A DNA stretch of 64,000 nucleotides from Mariniblastus sp. (GTDB lineage: Bacteria; Planctomycetota; Planctomycetia; Pirellulales; Pirellulaceae): assembly GCA_028823415.1 (NCBI GenBank), contig JAPKBL010000006.1, positions 1 to 64,000 on the forward strand, read 5' to 3'. The position numbers and the translations under genes were made by a program. Shown here one piece after another: positions 26,057-34,761 of this stretch. The stretch's first letter is position 1, and the number at the start of each line of letters is the position of its first letter. The notes below the pieces were generated by a model. The model made no database searches. It was not told the DNA's origin and saw nothing but the letters and a program-made list of their open reading frames with translations.

Positions 26057-26767
26057 TCACTCGATGTTTACTTTGACCAATTCCTTGAGGCGGAATTTTG
26101 CTGCCGCCAAAATGCGAGACGTTCTAGATTCGGAGACACCGATTACTTGGCCAATTTCAGTAAGGCTCAAATCTTCGGTGAAATACAGCGTCAGTACGAG
26201 TCGTTCTCTCTCTGGTAGTTTTTCAATGCAATCTGCGACGAGCCCCTTCAGTTCCTCGTTCTCCAACGCTGAATCAGGACTGTCTTCCCCAGACCGCCAA
26301 GTCGAATGGATATTGCAATAAAGATCATTCCAGTTTTGCGGTTGCGAAAACCGCATGGCTTCGAGCACTTGAAGAATCTTCTCAATGCCAAGCCCTGTCG
26401 TTTCCGCGAGTTTTTCTGGAGTGACTGGAGGCTCAAGGCTCATGTAAGCATTTTTGACGGTCTTGATATGAGCCAGCATTTGCTGAGGAATGGGCGAGTT
26501 TTTCCGCATTTCGTCGATGATTGCGCCACGAATTCGCGGAAAACAGTAAGTGCGGAATTTTATGCCGCGTTCGGGCTCAAATGAATTCGCAGTTTCAACG
26601 AGGGCGACGATTCCGGCCTGTTCTAGGTTTTCGCGGTCGTAATTGTTGGGCAACACGGCGTTCATGGTACTCAGGATTTTCCGCACATAATCCACGTTGT
26701 CGAGTATCAGTTGATTGCGCAACTGCTCAACGGCGGCTTCTCGATATGCTTTAATCGCCTGGTCCAT
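26057..26767 (-). CDS. fliA: RNA polymerase sigma-28 factor FliA
   Basis: 236 residues, the normal size for FliA/WhiG-type group 3 sigma factors. Region 2 is evident from the DRENLEQAGIVALVETANSF core and the -10-binding stretch GIKFRTYCFPRIRGAIIDEMRK. Region 3 follows (PPVTPEKLAETTGL), then region 4 with LPERERLVLTLYFTEDLSLTEIGQVIGVSESRTSRI, the -35 helix-turn-helix. It should direct late flagellar genes such as flagellin. It is the eighth gene of the operon that starts at fliL. Its expected anti-sigma factor FlgM is encoded at 49946. The usual flhF and flhG between flhA and fliA are absent. Confidence 0.93.
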   Translation of the reverse strand: MDQAIKAYREAAVEQLRNQLILDNVDYVRKILSTMNAVLPNNYDRENLEQAGIVALVETANSFEPERGIKFRTYCFPRIRGAIIDEMRKNSPIPQQMLAHIKTVKNAYMSLEPPVTPEKLAETTGLGIEKILQVLEAMRFSQPQNWNDLYCNIHSTWRSGEDSPDSALENEELKGLVADCIEKLPERERLVLTLYFTEDLSLTEIGQVIGVSESRTSRILAAAKFRLKELVKVNIE

Positions 26768-26831
26768 GTTATTTAAAACTTACTTCGGTTTTGGTACTGG
26801 TGAGTTCAAAAAATTTATTTCGGTGTGTGGA

Positions 26832-27056
26832 TTAGCTCCTTTTATTATTCGCGACCTGAATAACACTGACCCCGAAGGCGACAATCGAGCCGATCAGAAA
26901 CGAGGCAATAACCGCACGCCAGAGGATGATTTGCGGTTCTAGCCCCATCGCCAGCCCAATCAATGCAACCAAACTCGCGGTCAGAAGTCCGAGTATCTTG
27001 CCAATGGGGCCAATCCGCTTTATTCGGCGATTGGTGATTTGATTTTCAATGCTCAA
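26832..27056 (-). CDS. Small two-helix membrane protein between flhA and fliA
   Basis: 74 residues from a TTG that overlaps the flhA stop codon (TTGA) with AGGAG 9 bases upstream, so translation is coupled to FlhA. Two hydrophobic helices (about 19-40 and 46-67) are separated by a short loop. The N-terminus is basic and polar (NRRIKRIG). I recognise no family. The position is where flhF or another targeting gene usually stands, so it may assist the export apparatus or membrane targeting. Confidence 0.65.
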   Translation of the reverse strand: MSIENQITNRRIKRIGPIGKILGLLTASLVALIGLAMGLEPQIILWRAVIASFLIGSIVAFGVSVIQVANNKRS

Positions 27057-29197
27057 GAGAATTGCTCCTGAGCGTTAGGATCCATCGAGTTGGCTGGATC
27101 GATTGGAGTGGATTCGGTTCCGAAAATATCTTCGCTCCGAATCACGGCGACCGGTTCAATCAAGAGATCGCCAGGGATTTCGTTATATGAAATTATTGAT
27201 ATTTGTGGCAGTGAGCGATGGATAGTTTGACGCATCGCAAGACGCAGTGATGAATCCACCAGAATTGCGGTGGGCTTGTTTTGCATCGAGGCCAATTCCC
27301 AAGTGGATTTGAATTTGTCAACCAAGTTAGCGAGATGCTCTGGTTGCATCGCGATCATCTCGCCATTAGAAGATTGACGGAATTGATGCTCGACTTTGGG
27401 TTCGAGGAGGACCACACAGACCCTGCCGGTGTCATCGCGAAAATGTTCGACGATTAGCGCGCCGATGTCGCCTCGCACATATTCAGTAAGATCCGCAGTA
27501 GTTTTGGCATGTCCGTAGTGATGCGAACAGGATTCGATAATCCGTTCTAAAGACGAAATGGAAACAGACTCTTTGAGAAGCCGGATCAAAACCTGATGGA
27601 GCACGCTGGCACTTAAAGCTTCCGGTTTGATTTCCCCCACAACGGTCGGCGACACTTCTTTGAGTTTGTCCAGCATTTTCTGCATGTCTTCACGGCTTAG
27701 TAATTCATCCGCATGTCGCTTTAAGCATTCGCCCAGATGAGTCGTCAGGACGGTCGCGGCATCGACGACGGTAAACCCGGCGATCTCCGCACTTCGTCTG
27801 TTGGCTTCGGTGACCCATTTAGCAGCCAATCCAAAGGCAGGATCGGTAGTGTCCCGCCCTTCGATTTGCAGATGCACATTGCCCGGGTTGATGGCGAGGT
27901 ACTCGTTGGGCTGGATCTCGCCTTTGCCAACGAGACGCCCACCGATTTTAATTCGGTATTCAAGAACGTTGATTTTTAGATTGTCGTGAATCCGGACTTT
28001 CGGAATCCAGAATCCAAATTGAGTGCCAAGATCTTTTCGGAGCGTCGAGATACGATCGACAATACTTTTTCCAATTTTTGGTTCTACAAGATTGATGAGG
28101 CCAACCCCTACTTCAATGATGATTCGGTCATTTTGGAGGAAGTTATCGAGGTTCTGTTCATCTGGGGACGGTACTACCTGATGGCTCTCATCCTGTTCCT
28201 GCGACTCTCGCTTACTTTCGGAGTCCTTATTGTTCTTGGCGGATCGGGCCAACAAAAAGATTGCTATCGCGATTCCAATGAAGGGCGTTTTGGGGAGGCC
28301 GGGCACTAAAGCAATGAAAATTAAGATTATGGCGCCGGTAAACATAGCGCGATAACTCTTGATAAACTGACTACCGATTTCCTCTCCAAGATTCGCGTCA
28401 GACGACGATTTTGTAACCAAAATACCAGCGCTCGAGGCGATTAATAACGCAGGGATTTGAGAGACCAAACCATCGCCAATGGTCAAAATCGTGTAAACCT
28501 GAACGGCCTCCATGAGTCCTTGACCGTTACTCATGCCGAGAATAACACCGCCGAGGACATTGACGGCCATAATGACCAAGCCTGCGATGGCATCACCGCG
28601 GACGTACTTACTGGCACCGTCCATCGCTCCGAAAAATTCTGATTCGGCGGCTAAGTCGTCTCGTCGTCTTTTCGCTTCGACTTCGTCAATCGCTCCAATA
28701 TTTAGCTCGGCATCAATTGCCATTTGCTTACCTGGCAATGAATCGAGCGTAAATCGCGCATTAACCTCTGAGATTCGCGTCGCACCTTTGGTGATCACAA
28801 TAAACTGAATGGTGACCAGAATTAGGAAGACCACACCACCGACAACAAGATTGCCGCCGACCACCAGTCCACCAAACGCATCGACAATCATACCGGCATC
28901 GCCGTTGAGTAAGATTAGACGCGTGGTTGCAACATTTAACGCTAATCGGTAGAGCGTCATGAGCAGCAGGAGCGACGGGAAAACGGAAACGTCGAGTGGA
29001 CGTTTTGCGTTGAGCGTGACCAAGAGAAGCAAAACGGCAATGGCGATGTTAGTCGCCAGAAACATGTCCAGTAAAAAGACTGGCAACGGCACAATCAACA
29101 CCGCTAGCGTCAACAGAAACGCGACGGAGAGCCACGTTTCGCTTTGCTGGCCAAAACTAAAATTAGTTTTCGATTTGTTAATTGCTTTGCTTGCCAT
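27053..29197 (-). CDS. flhA: Flagellar export protein FlhA
   Basis: 714 residues, close to the enterobacterial 692. The N-terminal half has eight membrane helices and the FHIPEP signature region: MTLYRLALNVATTRLIL, SEVNARFTLDSLPGKQMAIDAELNIG. The cytosolic C-terminal half (about 350-700) carries the ATPase- and chaperone-binding platform (GLINLVEPKIGKSIVDRI; RLALRQ-like LRLAMRQTIHRSLP; ISYNEIP). FlhA forms the export gate ring and uses proton motive force. It is transcribed after fliP in the fliL operon; here fliQ, fliR and flhB are in a separate cluster near the right edge. Confidence 0.97.
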   Translation of the reverse strand: MASKAINKSKTNFSFGQQSETWLSVAFLLTLAVLIVPLPVFLLDMFLATNIAIAVLLLLVTLNAKRPLDVSVFPSLLLLMTLYRLALNVATTRLILLNGDAGMIVDAFGGLVVGGNLVVGGVVFLILVTIQFIVITKGATRISEVNARFTLDSLPGKQMAIDAELNIGAIDEVEAKRRRDDLAAESEFFGAMDGASKYVRGDAIAGLVIMAVNVLGGVILGMSNGQGLMEAVQVYTILTIGDGLVSQIPALLIASSAGILVTKSSSDANLGEEIGSQFIKSYRAMFTGAIILIFIALVPGLPKTPFIGIAIAIFLLARSAKNNKDSESKRESQEQDESHQVVPSPDEQNLDNFLQNDRIIIEVGVGLINLVEPKIGKSIVDRISTLRKDLGTQFGFWIPKVRIHDNLKINVLEYRIKIGGRLVGKGEIQPNEYLAINPGNVHLQIEGRDTTDPAFGLAAKWVTEANRRSAEIAGFTVVDAATVLTTHLGECLKRHADELLSREDMQKMLDKLKEVSPTVVGEIKPEALSASVLHQVLIRLLKESVSISSLERIIESCSHHYGHAKTTADLTEYVRGDIGALIVEHFRDDTGRVCVVLLEPKVEHQFRQSSNGEMIAMQPEHLANLVDKFKSTWELASMQNKPTAILVDSSLRLAMRQTIHRSLPQISIISYNEIPGDLLIEPVAVIRSEDIFGTESTPIDPANSMDPNAQEQFS

Positions 29198-29244
29198 TAA
29201 TGAGAGTTGAGAGTGCTGGACTTTCGTTTAAATTATATTTTCGT

Positions 29245-29949
29245 TTAGATAATGAAACTGCTGACGAGTGCTTTTGAGATGAGTTGCCAGCCATCTACGA
29301 GGACAAATAGTAGTAGCTTGCATGGGGTTGAAACGATCACCGGTGGCATCATCATCATTCCCAAAGACATCAGAATGGTGGAAATGACCAAGTCGATTAA
29401 TAAAAATGGGATATAAATACAGAAGCCCATGATGAATGCGGTTTTCAATTCGCTGATAATAAACGCTGGTATCAGTACTTTCAGTGGTGTTTCATCCGCA
29501 TTGGTTGTTTCTGGAAGATTCGCCAGATCGACGAATAGCTGAAGGTCATTACCTCGCGTATGCACCGTCATGAACCGCCGTATTTCCTCTGTGGAAACGA
29601 CCACCAGTTCCGTCACCCCAAACTCTGGCGCGGTCCCTTCGGACTGCTGAGCTGCCAAGTAGGGCTGAACGCCTCGCGTATTGATGGCCTCGAGAGTAGG
29701 AGCCATCACAAAGAGCGTCAAAAAGAAAGAGAGTCCCAACATTACCTGGTTGGGCGGTATTTCAGTCGTGGAAAGGGCGCGTCTAACAAACGAAAGTACG
29801 ATGATGATACGTGTAAACGCTGTCAGACTTACCAACGCTGCCGTCGCAAAGCTCAACGCTCCCAGCAAAATCGCGATTTGCATCGGGGGTGCTAACTCGC
29901 CGAACGCATCCGTAGCTTCAACTTGAGCAAGTAATATTTGAATTTCCAT
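29245..29949 (-). CDS. fliP: Flagellar export protein FliP
   Basis: 234 residues, near the usual 245. Four hydrophobic segments and the family signatures are present: ALVSLTAFTRIIIVLSFVRRAL, PPNQVMLGLSFFLTLFVMAP, LIPAFIISELKTAFIMGFCIY, PFLLIDLVISTILMSLGMMM. FliP, FliQ and FliR make the helical core of the export channel. A typical cleaved signal is not obvious; the N-terminus is short (MEIQILLAQVEA). It lies between fliO and flhA. Confidence 0.96.
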   Translation of the reverse strand: MEIQILLAQVEATDAFGELAPPMQIAILLGALSFATAALVSLTAFTRIIIVLSFVRRALSTTEIPPNQVMLGLSFFLTLFVMAPTLEAINTRGVQPYLAAQQSEGTAPEFGVTELVVVSTEEIRRFMTVHTRGNDLQLFVDLANLPETTNADETPLKVLIPAFIISELKTAFIMGFCIYIPFLLIDLVISTILMSLGMMMMPPVIVSTPCKLLLFVLVDGWQLISKALVSSFII

Positions 29950-29992
29950 TGTCAGCCTCCTTGCCGACCAGTCCCCTAAGAAAAGTGACTGT

Positions 29993-30895
29993 TTACATCA
30001 GATCAGTAAGACCGAATTTTTTTAAAGCGGCTTCCATATCCTGTTGTATTTCTTTTTCTGTTTTTGCCTGTCTCGGTGGTGATTTACTTTTCTTGGATTG
30101 AGGTTTACCGATCGAGGCGAGCGAGTAAGTTGGGACATCACTCCTGTGTATTTTTGGAGTTGGGATCTCGTTGTCCTGATCACTGGACTCGGGATCAAAT
30201 AGATCGAGTTGACTGCCGAATGAATCGGTAAGACGAACGACGGACTTTACGCCGAGAGGGTCGGTGGCGACGACGAGTCGATCCTGACCAATCTGAATCA
30301 GCATTAAGTTACATTTGGGTGCAATTTTGAGCGTGCTTAGGACGTCAAAATTAACATCCGTTTTGGAGGATTGGTTTTGAGGTTTTTTAGTAAACCAGAC
30401 TTTGGCAACGAAAATAAATCCGACTCCAAACGCAAGGACGATCAAGGTGTTGTAGGCTAGGTCCTTCACGACGGTTGTGAAATCTGCTGACTGAATTTCA
30501 GGACTCGCGGCGTCACCCGGTGACTCAGACAGAGCGAGCGGCGTCGACGGCGCGAGAGGCGTTGAAAGTAAGTTGTCAACAACAGGGGTTGGGTTCGCGT
30601 TCAAGCCGATCTCTGGAAGACTTTGTTTTTCGCTTTCCATGCGTTTGCTCAATTGATCGAGCACGCCTAAAACCGGGTCCAGATTCGTCTTCAGAGGTTC
30701 AAGATGCGTTGCCGCGGTAACGTGATGATCAACACTTGGTTTTTTGGGAAGCGGGATTGGGCGCAGGGCCGAATTCAACGCGGCCGCTTCCAACCGTAAG
30801 GGTTCAGCAAATTGATTGTTGCGATCCTGAGCATCTAACACTGCGGTGAATGACAAGAGCAGAGTCGTTGCGATAATTGAGATTTTTGAAATCAT
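29993..30895 (-). CDS. fliO: FliO-like export assembly protein
   Basis: 300 residues from the ATG at 30895; an upstream start at 30958 would overlap fliN. It has a signal peptide (SIIATTLLLSFTAVLDA), a 120-residue low-complexity periplasmic region, a membrane helix (about 145-170, NTLIVLAFGVGFIFVAKVWF) and a cytosolic FliO-like domain (VLSTLKIAPKCNLMLIQIGQDRLVVATDPLGVKSV). FliO helps assemble the FliP ring. At 300 residues it is about twice the enterobacterial size because of the linker regions. Placement between fliN and fliP supports the call. Confidence 0.82.
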   Translation of the reverse strand: MISKISIIATTLLLSFTAVLDAQDRNNQFAEPLRLEAAALNSALRPIPLPKKPSVDHHVTAATHLEPLKTNLDPVLGVLDQLSKRMESEKQSLPEIGLNANPTPVVDNLLSTPLAPSTPLALSESPGDAASPEIQSADFTTVVKDLAYNTLIVLAFGVGFIFVAKVWFTKKPQNQSSKTDVNFDVLSTLKIAPKCNLMLIQIGQDRLVVATDPLGVKSVVRLTDSFGSQLDLFDPESSDQDNEIPTPKIHRSDVPTYSLASIGKPQSKKSKSPPRQAKTEKEIQQDMEAALKKFGLTDLM

Positions 30896-30920
30896 TGGAT
30901 TTTTGACGTTTCTGCCAGCC

Positions 30921-31355
30921 TCAATTTTGAGCTTCCACTTTGGTGATGCGAATCGCAAAACAACCGTCCACCACGACGACTTCGCCGGATGCTAATTTAA
31001 CTCCCTGTGCAACGAGTTCGACGGGGCTGTCGATTTCGCGATTGAGTTCCAGAACCGTACCCTCTCCGAGTTGCATCAATTCCTGAATTGGGATTGTTGC
31101 CCGCCCCAGTTCCGCGGAAACGGTGATCTGAATATTCTGAAGCCGTGCTAAATCCTCAGCACGGTTGCTGCCGGAAGTGTCCGAGAGCTCCTGATATTCG
31201 GGGTCACTTACATCCGGAGTTGAGTCCACTTCCGAAACATTGTTGGCATTTTGCTCGGCGTCCACCGATTCGGTCGATGCGGACTCAGCGGCGTTGGCGT
31301 CGACTGTGTTGGCGACACCCTCTGCTGGTTCCTGATTGTCGGTATCAAGGGTCAT
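30921..31355 (-). CDS. fliN: Flagellar motor switch protein FliN
   Basis: 144 residues. An acidic, Ala/Ser-rich N-terminus (about 1-65) is followed by a SPOA domain (70-142): QNIQITVSAELGRATIPIQELMQLGEGTVLELNREIDSPVELVAQG and GEVVVVDGCFAIRITKV. FliN forms the lower C-ring and binds FliM and FliH. The start is 5 bases after the fliM stop codon. No CheC or second SPOA domain is fused to it. Confidence 0.94.
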   Translation of the reverse strand: MTLDTDNQEPAEGVANTVDANAAESASTESVDAEQNANNVSEVDSTPDVSDPEYQELSDTSGSNRAEDLARLQNIQITVSAELGRATIPIQELMQLGEGTVLELNREIDSPVELVAQGVKLASGEVVVVDGCFAIRITKVEAQN

Positions 31356-31360
31356 GTTTT

Positions 31361-32221
31361 CTACTCCACCATCGAATCAATTTTGAGGACTTGCTGATTA
31401 AACTGCTTACCTGGCCAAGCGTGGAATAAAACCTCGCCGTTGACTCGAACAGCAATCGGTTCACGTACCGGCTGTTCGAGGATAATGATGTCGCCAACCG
31501 AAAGAGTAACCAAGTCGGTCATTTCCAATCTGGCGGATCCGAGTTCAGCATCCAATTTGATATTAATTTTTGAAATCATGTTTGGCGAGATTCGTTGTCC
31601 CGTCTTTTTTTCTGGAGCAGCCGAAGGGTCAATCCCAAAAAATGCCGCCGTTTCGTTGCGGGCGATCAGGAGGTGCATCACGGCGGTGCGACCGTTTAAC
31701 TCTATTTCCAAGCCGCAGATTAAAACCTTTTTGTCTGCAGCAAAGAGTCGATTTCGCTCCGGCATTGGATCGAATTCTCTTAGCTCAAATGCAAGCGGTT
31801 CCTGCTCCTGCCAACCTTCGCTGAAACTGACAGCAATTAATTCAAAAATCAGCGTCGCCAATGAGGCTTCAACTGGAGTCAGATCCCGATGGCCGTCGGT
31901 CGAATCGTCGCCCTTCAAAATGTCCATCAATAGAACCCTCAGTTGCTGGTTCTCGATGATCAACTGACCTCTTACCGTGTCCTGTCGAAAACCAATCTCT
32001 GCTCCTGAGCATGGATTAGCCCAGGATTCCTGAATATCTACAAACGAGTGAGCATCAACTATTTTTGCTGTGACTTGAATTTCTGATTCGGAAACGGTTT
32101 GCCATTGCTGGATGAAAATTTCGCTTGCCTTTTCACTCCAAATATCAAGCTGCTGCCGCAACGGTCGTTTGACACGTTCGGAGGCGGCGAAATCATAGCG
32201 TTCGAGGGGAGCCTGGCTCAT
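31361..32221 (-). CDS. fliM: Flagellar motor switch protein FliM, short form
   Basis: 286 residues against about 334 in E. coli. The YDF...ERVKR stretch that normally follows the N-terminal CheY-P-binding helix starts at residue 9, so the LSQxEIDALL motif is absent. The middle CheC-like domain is divergent (LTPVEASLATLIFELI replaces the usual FTxIE region) and I do not see the GGxG FliG-contact motif. The C-terminal SPOA domain is clear (MISKINIKLDAELGSARLEMTDLVTLSVGDIIILEQPV). Its ATG overlaps the fliL stop (ATGA). It must join FliG and FliN, but switching by CheY-P through FliM seems unlikely. Confidence 0.88.
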   Translation of the reverse strand: MSQAPLERYDFAASERVKRPLRQQLDIWSEKASEIFIQQWQTVSESEIQVTAKIVDAHSFVDIQESWANPCSGAEIGFRQDTVRGQLIIENQQLRVLLMDILKGDDSTDGHRDLTPVEASLATLIFELIAVSFSEGWQEQEPLAFELREFDPMPERNRLFAADKKVLICGLEIELNGRTAVMHLLIARNETAAFFGIDPSAAPEKKTGQRISPNMISKINIKLDAELGSARLEMTDLVTLSVGDIIILEQPVREPIAVRVNGEVLFHAWPGKQFNQQVLKIDSMVE

Positions 32222-32733
32222 TGCACTTGAAAATCATTAAATAAAACATCTTGGACGCGTTCGATACCGTCCTCAAAAAGTACTTCGTTGAAATAGTCCC
32301 TTAGTTCGCGACTGACGCGATTGCGTCCAAAGCTACCGGAGAGTTCCTCCAGCGTTTTGTCCGACAAATAAACCTGAATATAGTTGTTGAACTTAGGAGC
32401 CTTCTTCGTGACGTCCTGTTCGATTTTGTATTTTTGAGACGCCGGCACCTGCAACGAGAAATTTATTCTCAAGAACCTCGCATGGCGAGCTTCATTCAAA
32501 TTGACTGTGATCTCTGGGAAACTGATGTAATCGACTTCTTCATTGGCGCCGCTGTCATCCGAGCCGACCGTTGAATCTTTCTTAAAGCCAAGGTCCTGAA
32601 TCTGCGCAGCGAGGAAAGGCATTGAGAACCCGCCTGCAACCGCAATGATTGCAACGCATAGAATCAAAATTAAGCCGCGCCGACGGCTCTTTGGATTCTC
32701 TGAATTGTCGTCTTGTGAATCTTGATCTGACAT
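32218..32733 (-). CDS. fliL: Flagellar basal body protein FliL
   Basis: 171 residues from the ATG at 32733; the longer frame adds 38 unlikely residues. An acidic and basic cytosolic tail (SRRR) precedes one membrane helix (about 20-42) and the periplasmic FliL domain with the SFPEITVNLNEARHARFLRINFSLQV start and an FGRNRVSRELRDYFNEVLFEDGIERV end. FliL surrounds the stator and supports torque. It is the first gene of the fliL-M-N-O-P-flhA operon and overlaps fliM by four bases. Confidence 0.9.
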   Translation of the reverse strand: MSDQDSQDDNSENPKSRRRGLILILCVAIIAVAGGFSMPFLAAQIQDLGFKKDSTVGSDDSGANEEVDYISFPEITVNLNEARHARFLRINFSLQVPASQKYKIEQDVTKKAPKFNNYIQVYLSDKTLEELSGSFGRNRVSRELRDYFNEVLFEDGIERVQDVLFNDFQVQ

Positions 32734-33191
32734 GCTTCTAGGACTACTCGCGAACAAAAGAAAAGATGCGGTTAATTGGGAACTCCAAATTACAAGGTGC
32801 AACTTGGTTTTCGCATTTAACGTAACCGTTAAAGTGCCCCTAACCACTAGTGATGATCGACGAATGCCGGAAATACATGTATCTGAAATACAGGCGCAGG
32901 TAGATTTTGCGGGTTCCCGCAGTTGGGAGGAATTTACCGGTTATGAGGGGGCAGCCTTAATTTGGGTTGGCTAATCGGAATTGCTCTTCTCGAATAGGTA
33001 AAGTTTTCCTCATCAAGGAAATCCTTTCCATCGTTAAGGTTTACCAAATCGTTTAAGTGAAAGTTGCTAGCGGACAATCTCCTGTGATCTAAGCGAATTT
33101 GAAATTAAATGCGTTGAAATTTTCAATATCGTTTGAATTGGCCTCGCGATTGCTTTGACTGCGTTGCTGACCAATACAAAACGAGTGGAAA
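32734..33191. other. Divergent flagellar promoter region (fliL / flgF)
   Basis: 458 bases between the minus-strand fliL operon and the plus-strand flgF operon. The right end has a sigma-54 promoter for flgF (33139-33153). I looked for a sigma-54 site on the minus strand in front of fliL and found none with the GG-N10-GC spacing; the fliL promoter is probably of another class. No gene is evident. Confidence 0.55.
33139..33153 (+). promoter_or_regulatory. Sigma-54 promoter of the flgF operon
   Basis: TGGCCT, five bases, TTGC followed by TTT, with GG and GC 10 bases apart. One mismatch in the -24 box against TGGCAC-N5-TTGCWT. The expected transcription start is near 33165, 27 bases before the flgF ATG. 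The sigma-54 activator at 54189 is the candidate regulator. Confidence 0.75.
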
Positions 33192-33929
33192 ATGATCAAC
33201 GGAATTTATAGCGGAGCGACCGCACTCGAGAATTACAGCCGGCAACAGGAAGTTGTCTCGTCAAATCTTGCGCATTTGAACACACCTGGCTACCGGCGAC
33301 AGCTGCTTACCTTTGCGGAGCATGTTGCGGAGGTGGATGGTGTTGTGGGGTCTTACCCTGGATCCGGCGTTAGTTCGTTGGCGACTGATTTTGAAGCCGG
33401 GCCGCGAAAATCTACGGAGCGAAAACTCGATGTTTCGATCGCTGGGGATGGTTTTTTGGTTTACCAAGGTGAAGGAGCCGAGTTGTATTCGCGGAATGGT
33501 GTTTTGTTTCGAGATGCCCAAGGGCAATTGGTCAATGGCGACGGATTGCCCGTGCTGGGTCAGGGAAATGAGCCGATCGTGATTCCGCCGAACGTCTCGG
33601 AATTCGATATTGTCATTGATCCAGGCGGGGCGATTTCTGCGAACGGAACAGAGTTTGGCCAGTTGAATGTAGTTCAGTTCGATGACAATCAATTACTGAA
33701 TGCAGGTGGCGGCGAACTTGATATCGATAGTCAGATTTATTTCAAGCTTGGCGAAGCGACGCTGACTCCAACTGAGAGTGCGAGCGTCTTACAGGGTTAC
33801 CGAGAGCTTTCTAACGCACACCCGGTTACCGAATTAATCAGCTTGATTATTGGCTCACGGGGGGTTGAATCGGCCCAGCGTGCGATTCGTGCAATTTCAG
33901 ATGCGGTTAAAGAGAACATTAATTCATAA
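33192..33929 (+). CDS. flgF: Flagellar proximal rod protein FlgF
   Basis: 245 residues, the usual size. The rod signature starts it (MINGIYSGATALENYSRQQEVVSSNLAHLNTPGYRR), the hook/rod-type central part has AGDGFLVYQG and LYSRNGVLFRDAQGQL, and the C-terminus is the conserved flg_bbr helix (PVTELISLIIGSRGVESAQRAI). FlgF joins the proximal rod to FlgG. It leads the plus operon and is 37 bases from flgG. The DNA is preceded by a GTGGAAA ribosome site. Confidence 0.93.
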   Translation: MINGIYSGATALENYSRQQEVVSSNLAHLNTPGYRRQLLTFAEHVAEVDGVVGSYPGSGVSSLATDFEAGPRKSTERKLDVSIAGDGFLVYQGEGAELYSRNGVLFRDAQGQLVNGDGLPVLGQGNEPIVIPPNVSEFDIVIDPGGAISANGTEFGQLNVVQFDDNQLLNAGGGELDIDSQIYFKLGEATLTPTESASVLQGYRELSNAHPVTELISLIIGSRGVESAQRAIRAISDAVKENINS

Positions 33930-33966
33930 CAATTGAGACAAGCGCGTTAAAAGCAAGGATTGATTT

Positions 33967-34752
33967 ATGCTTAAGGCATTTTTTACGAGTGCGACCGGGA
34001 TGCGGGCCCAGGAATTATTAATTGATAACACGGCTAATAATCTTGCCAACGTTAACACCACCGGATTCAAAAAGAGTCACTTGGAGTTTTCGGACTTGAT
34101 TTATGATGTGTCCAAAGCCCCTGGTGCTCCAATCGGCGACGGCCAGGTTTCGCCCATTGGACTGCAAATTGGTAATGGTGTCCGCCCGACGGGAACAACG
34201 AATGTGTTTACCCAGGGAGCCCCGATTGAGACCGGTATTGCGACCCACATGGCGATCGAGGGCGGCGGTTTCTTCAAGGTGCAAAGCGCGAGTGGCAACC
34301 TAATTGGATATACCCGCGACGGCGCGTTTACTCAAAACGCTGACGGTGTACTGGTCAATGCCGATGGCCTGCAAATCGAACCTGGGGTCACCATTCCTAG
34401 TACGGCTGAAGAGGTTTCGATAGGGAAAGACGGTACGGTTGGTGTTATGGAGGGCGGGGTGTTTTCTGAAATTGGCCAGATCGAGCTTTACCGTTTTTCC
34501 AATCCTGCTGGATTGAGACAAAATGGGGGGAATCTTTTTCTAGCAACGGATGCTTCGGGTCCCGAATTTGCCGGTAACCCGGGCGAAGATGGGTTTGGAA
34601 TGATCCGCTCAATGCACCTCGAGGCCTCCAACGTCGAAGTCGTCTCTGAGATGGTTTCGTTGATTACCGCGCAGCGCGCTTATGAGATCAATTCCAGAGC
34701 GATCAAAGCTGGCGATGAGATGCTGTCCACCACGAGTCAACTCGTTCGATAA
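33967..34752 (+). CDS. flgG: Flagellar distal rod protein FlgG
   Basis: 261 residues, almost exactly the enterobacterial 260. It begins MLKAFFTSATGMRAQELLIDNTANNLANVNTTGFKKS and has the distal-rod pattern GGGFFKVQSASG, YTRDGAF, LVNADGLQIEP and the ending EASNVEVVSEMVSLITAQRAYEINSRAIKAGDEML. FlgG polymerises into the distal rod that passes through the P and L rings. AAGGA precedes the ATG. Confidence 0.97.
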   Translation: MLKAFFTSATGMRAQELLIDNTANNLANVNTTGFKKSHLEFSDLIYDVSKAPGAPIGDGQVSPIGLQIGNGVRPTGTTNVFTQGAPIETGIATHMAIEGGGFFKVQSASGNLIGYTRDGAFTQNADGVLVNADGLQIEPGVTIPSTAEEVSIGKDGTVGVMEGGVFSEIGQIELYRFSNPAGLRQNGGNLFLATDASGPEFAGNPGEDGFGMIRSMHLEASNVEVVSEMVSLITAQRAYEINSRAIKAGDEMLSTTSQLVR

Positions 34753-34761
34753 CTTGGGAAA

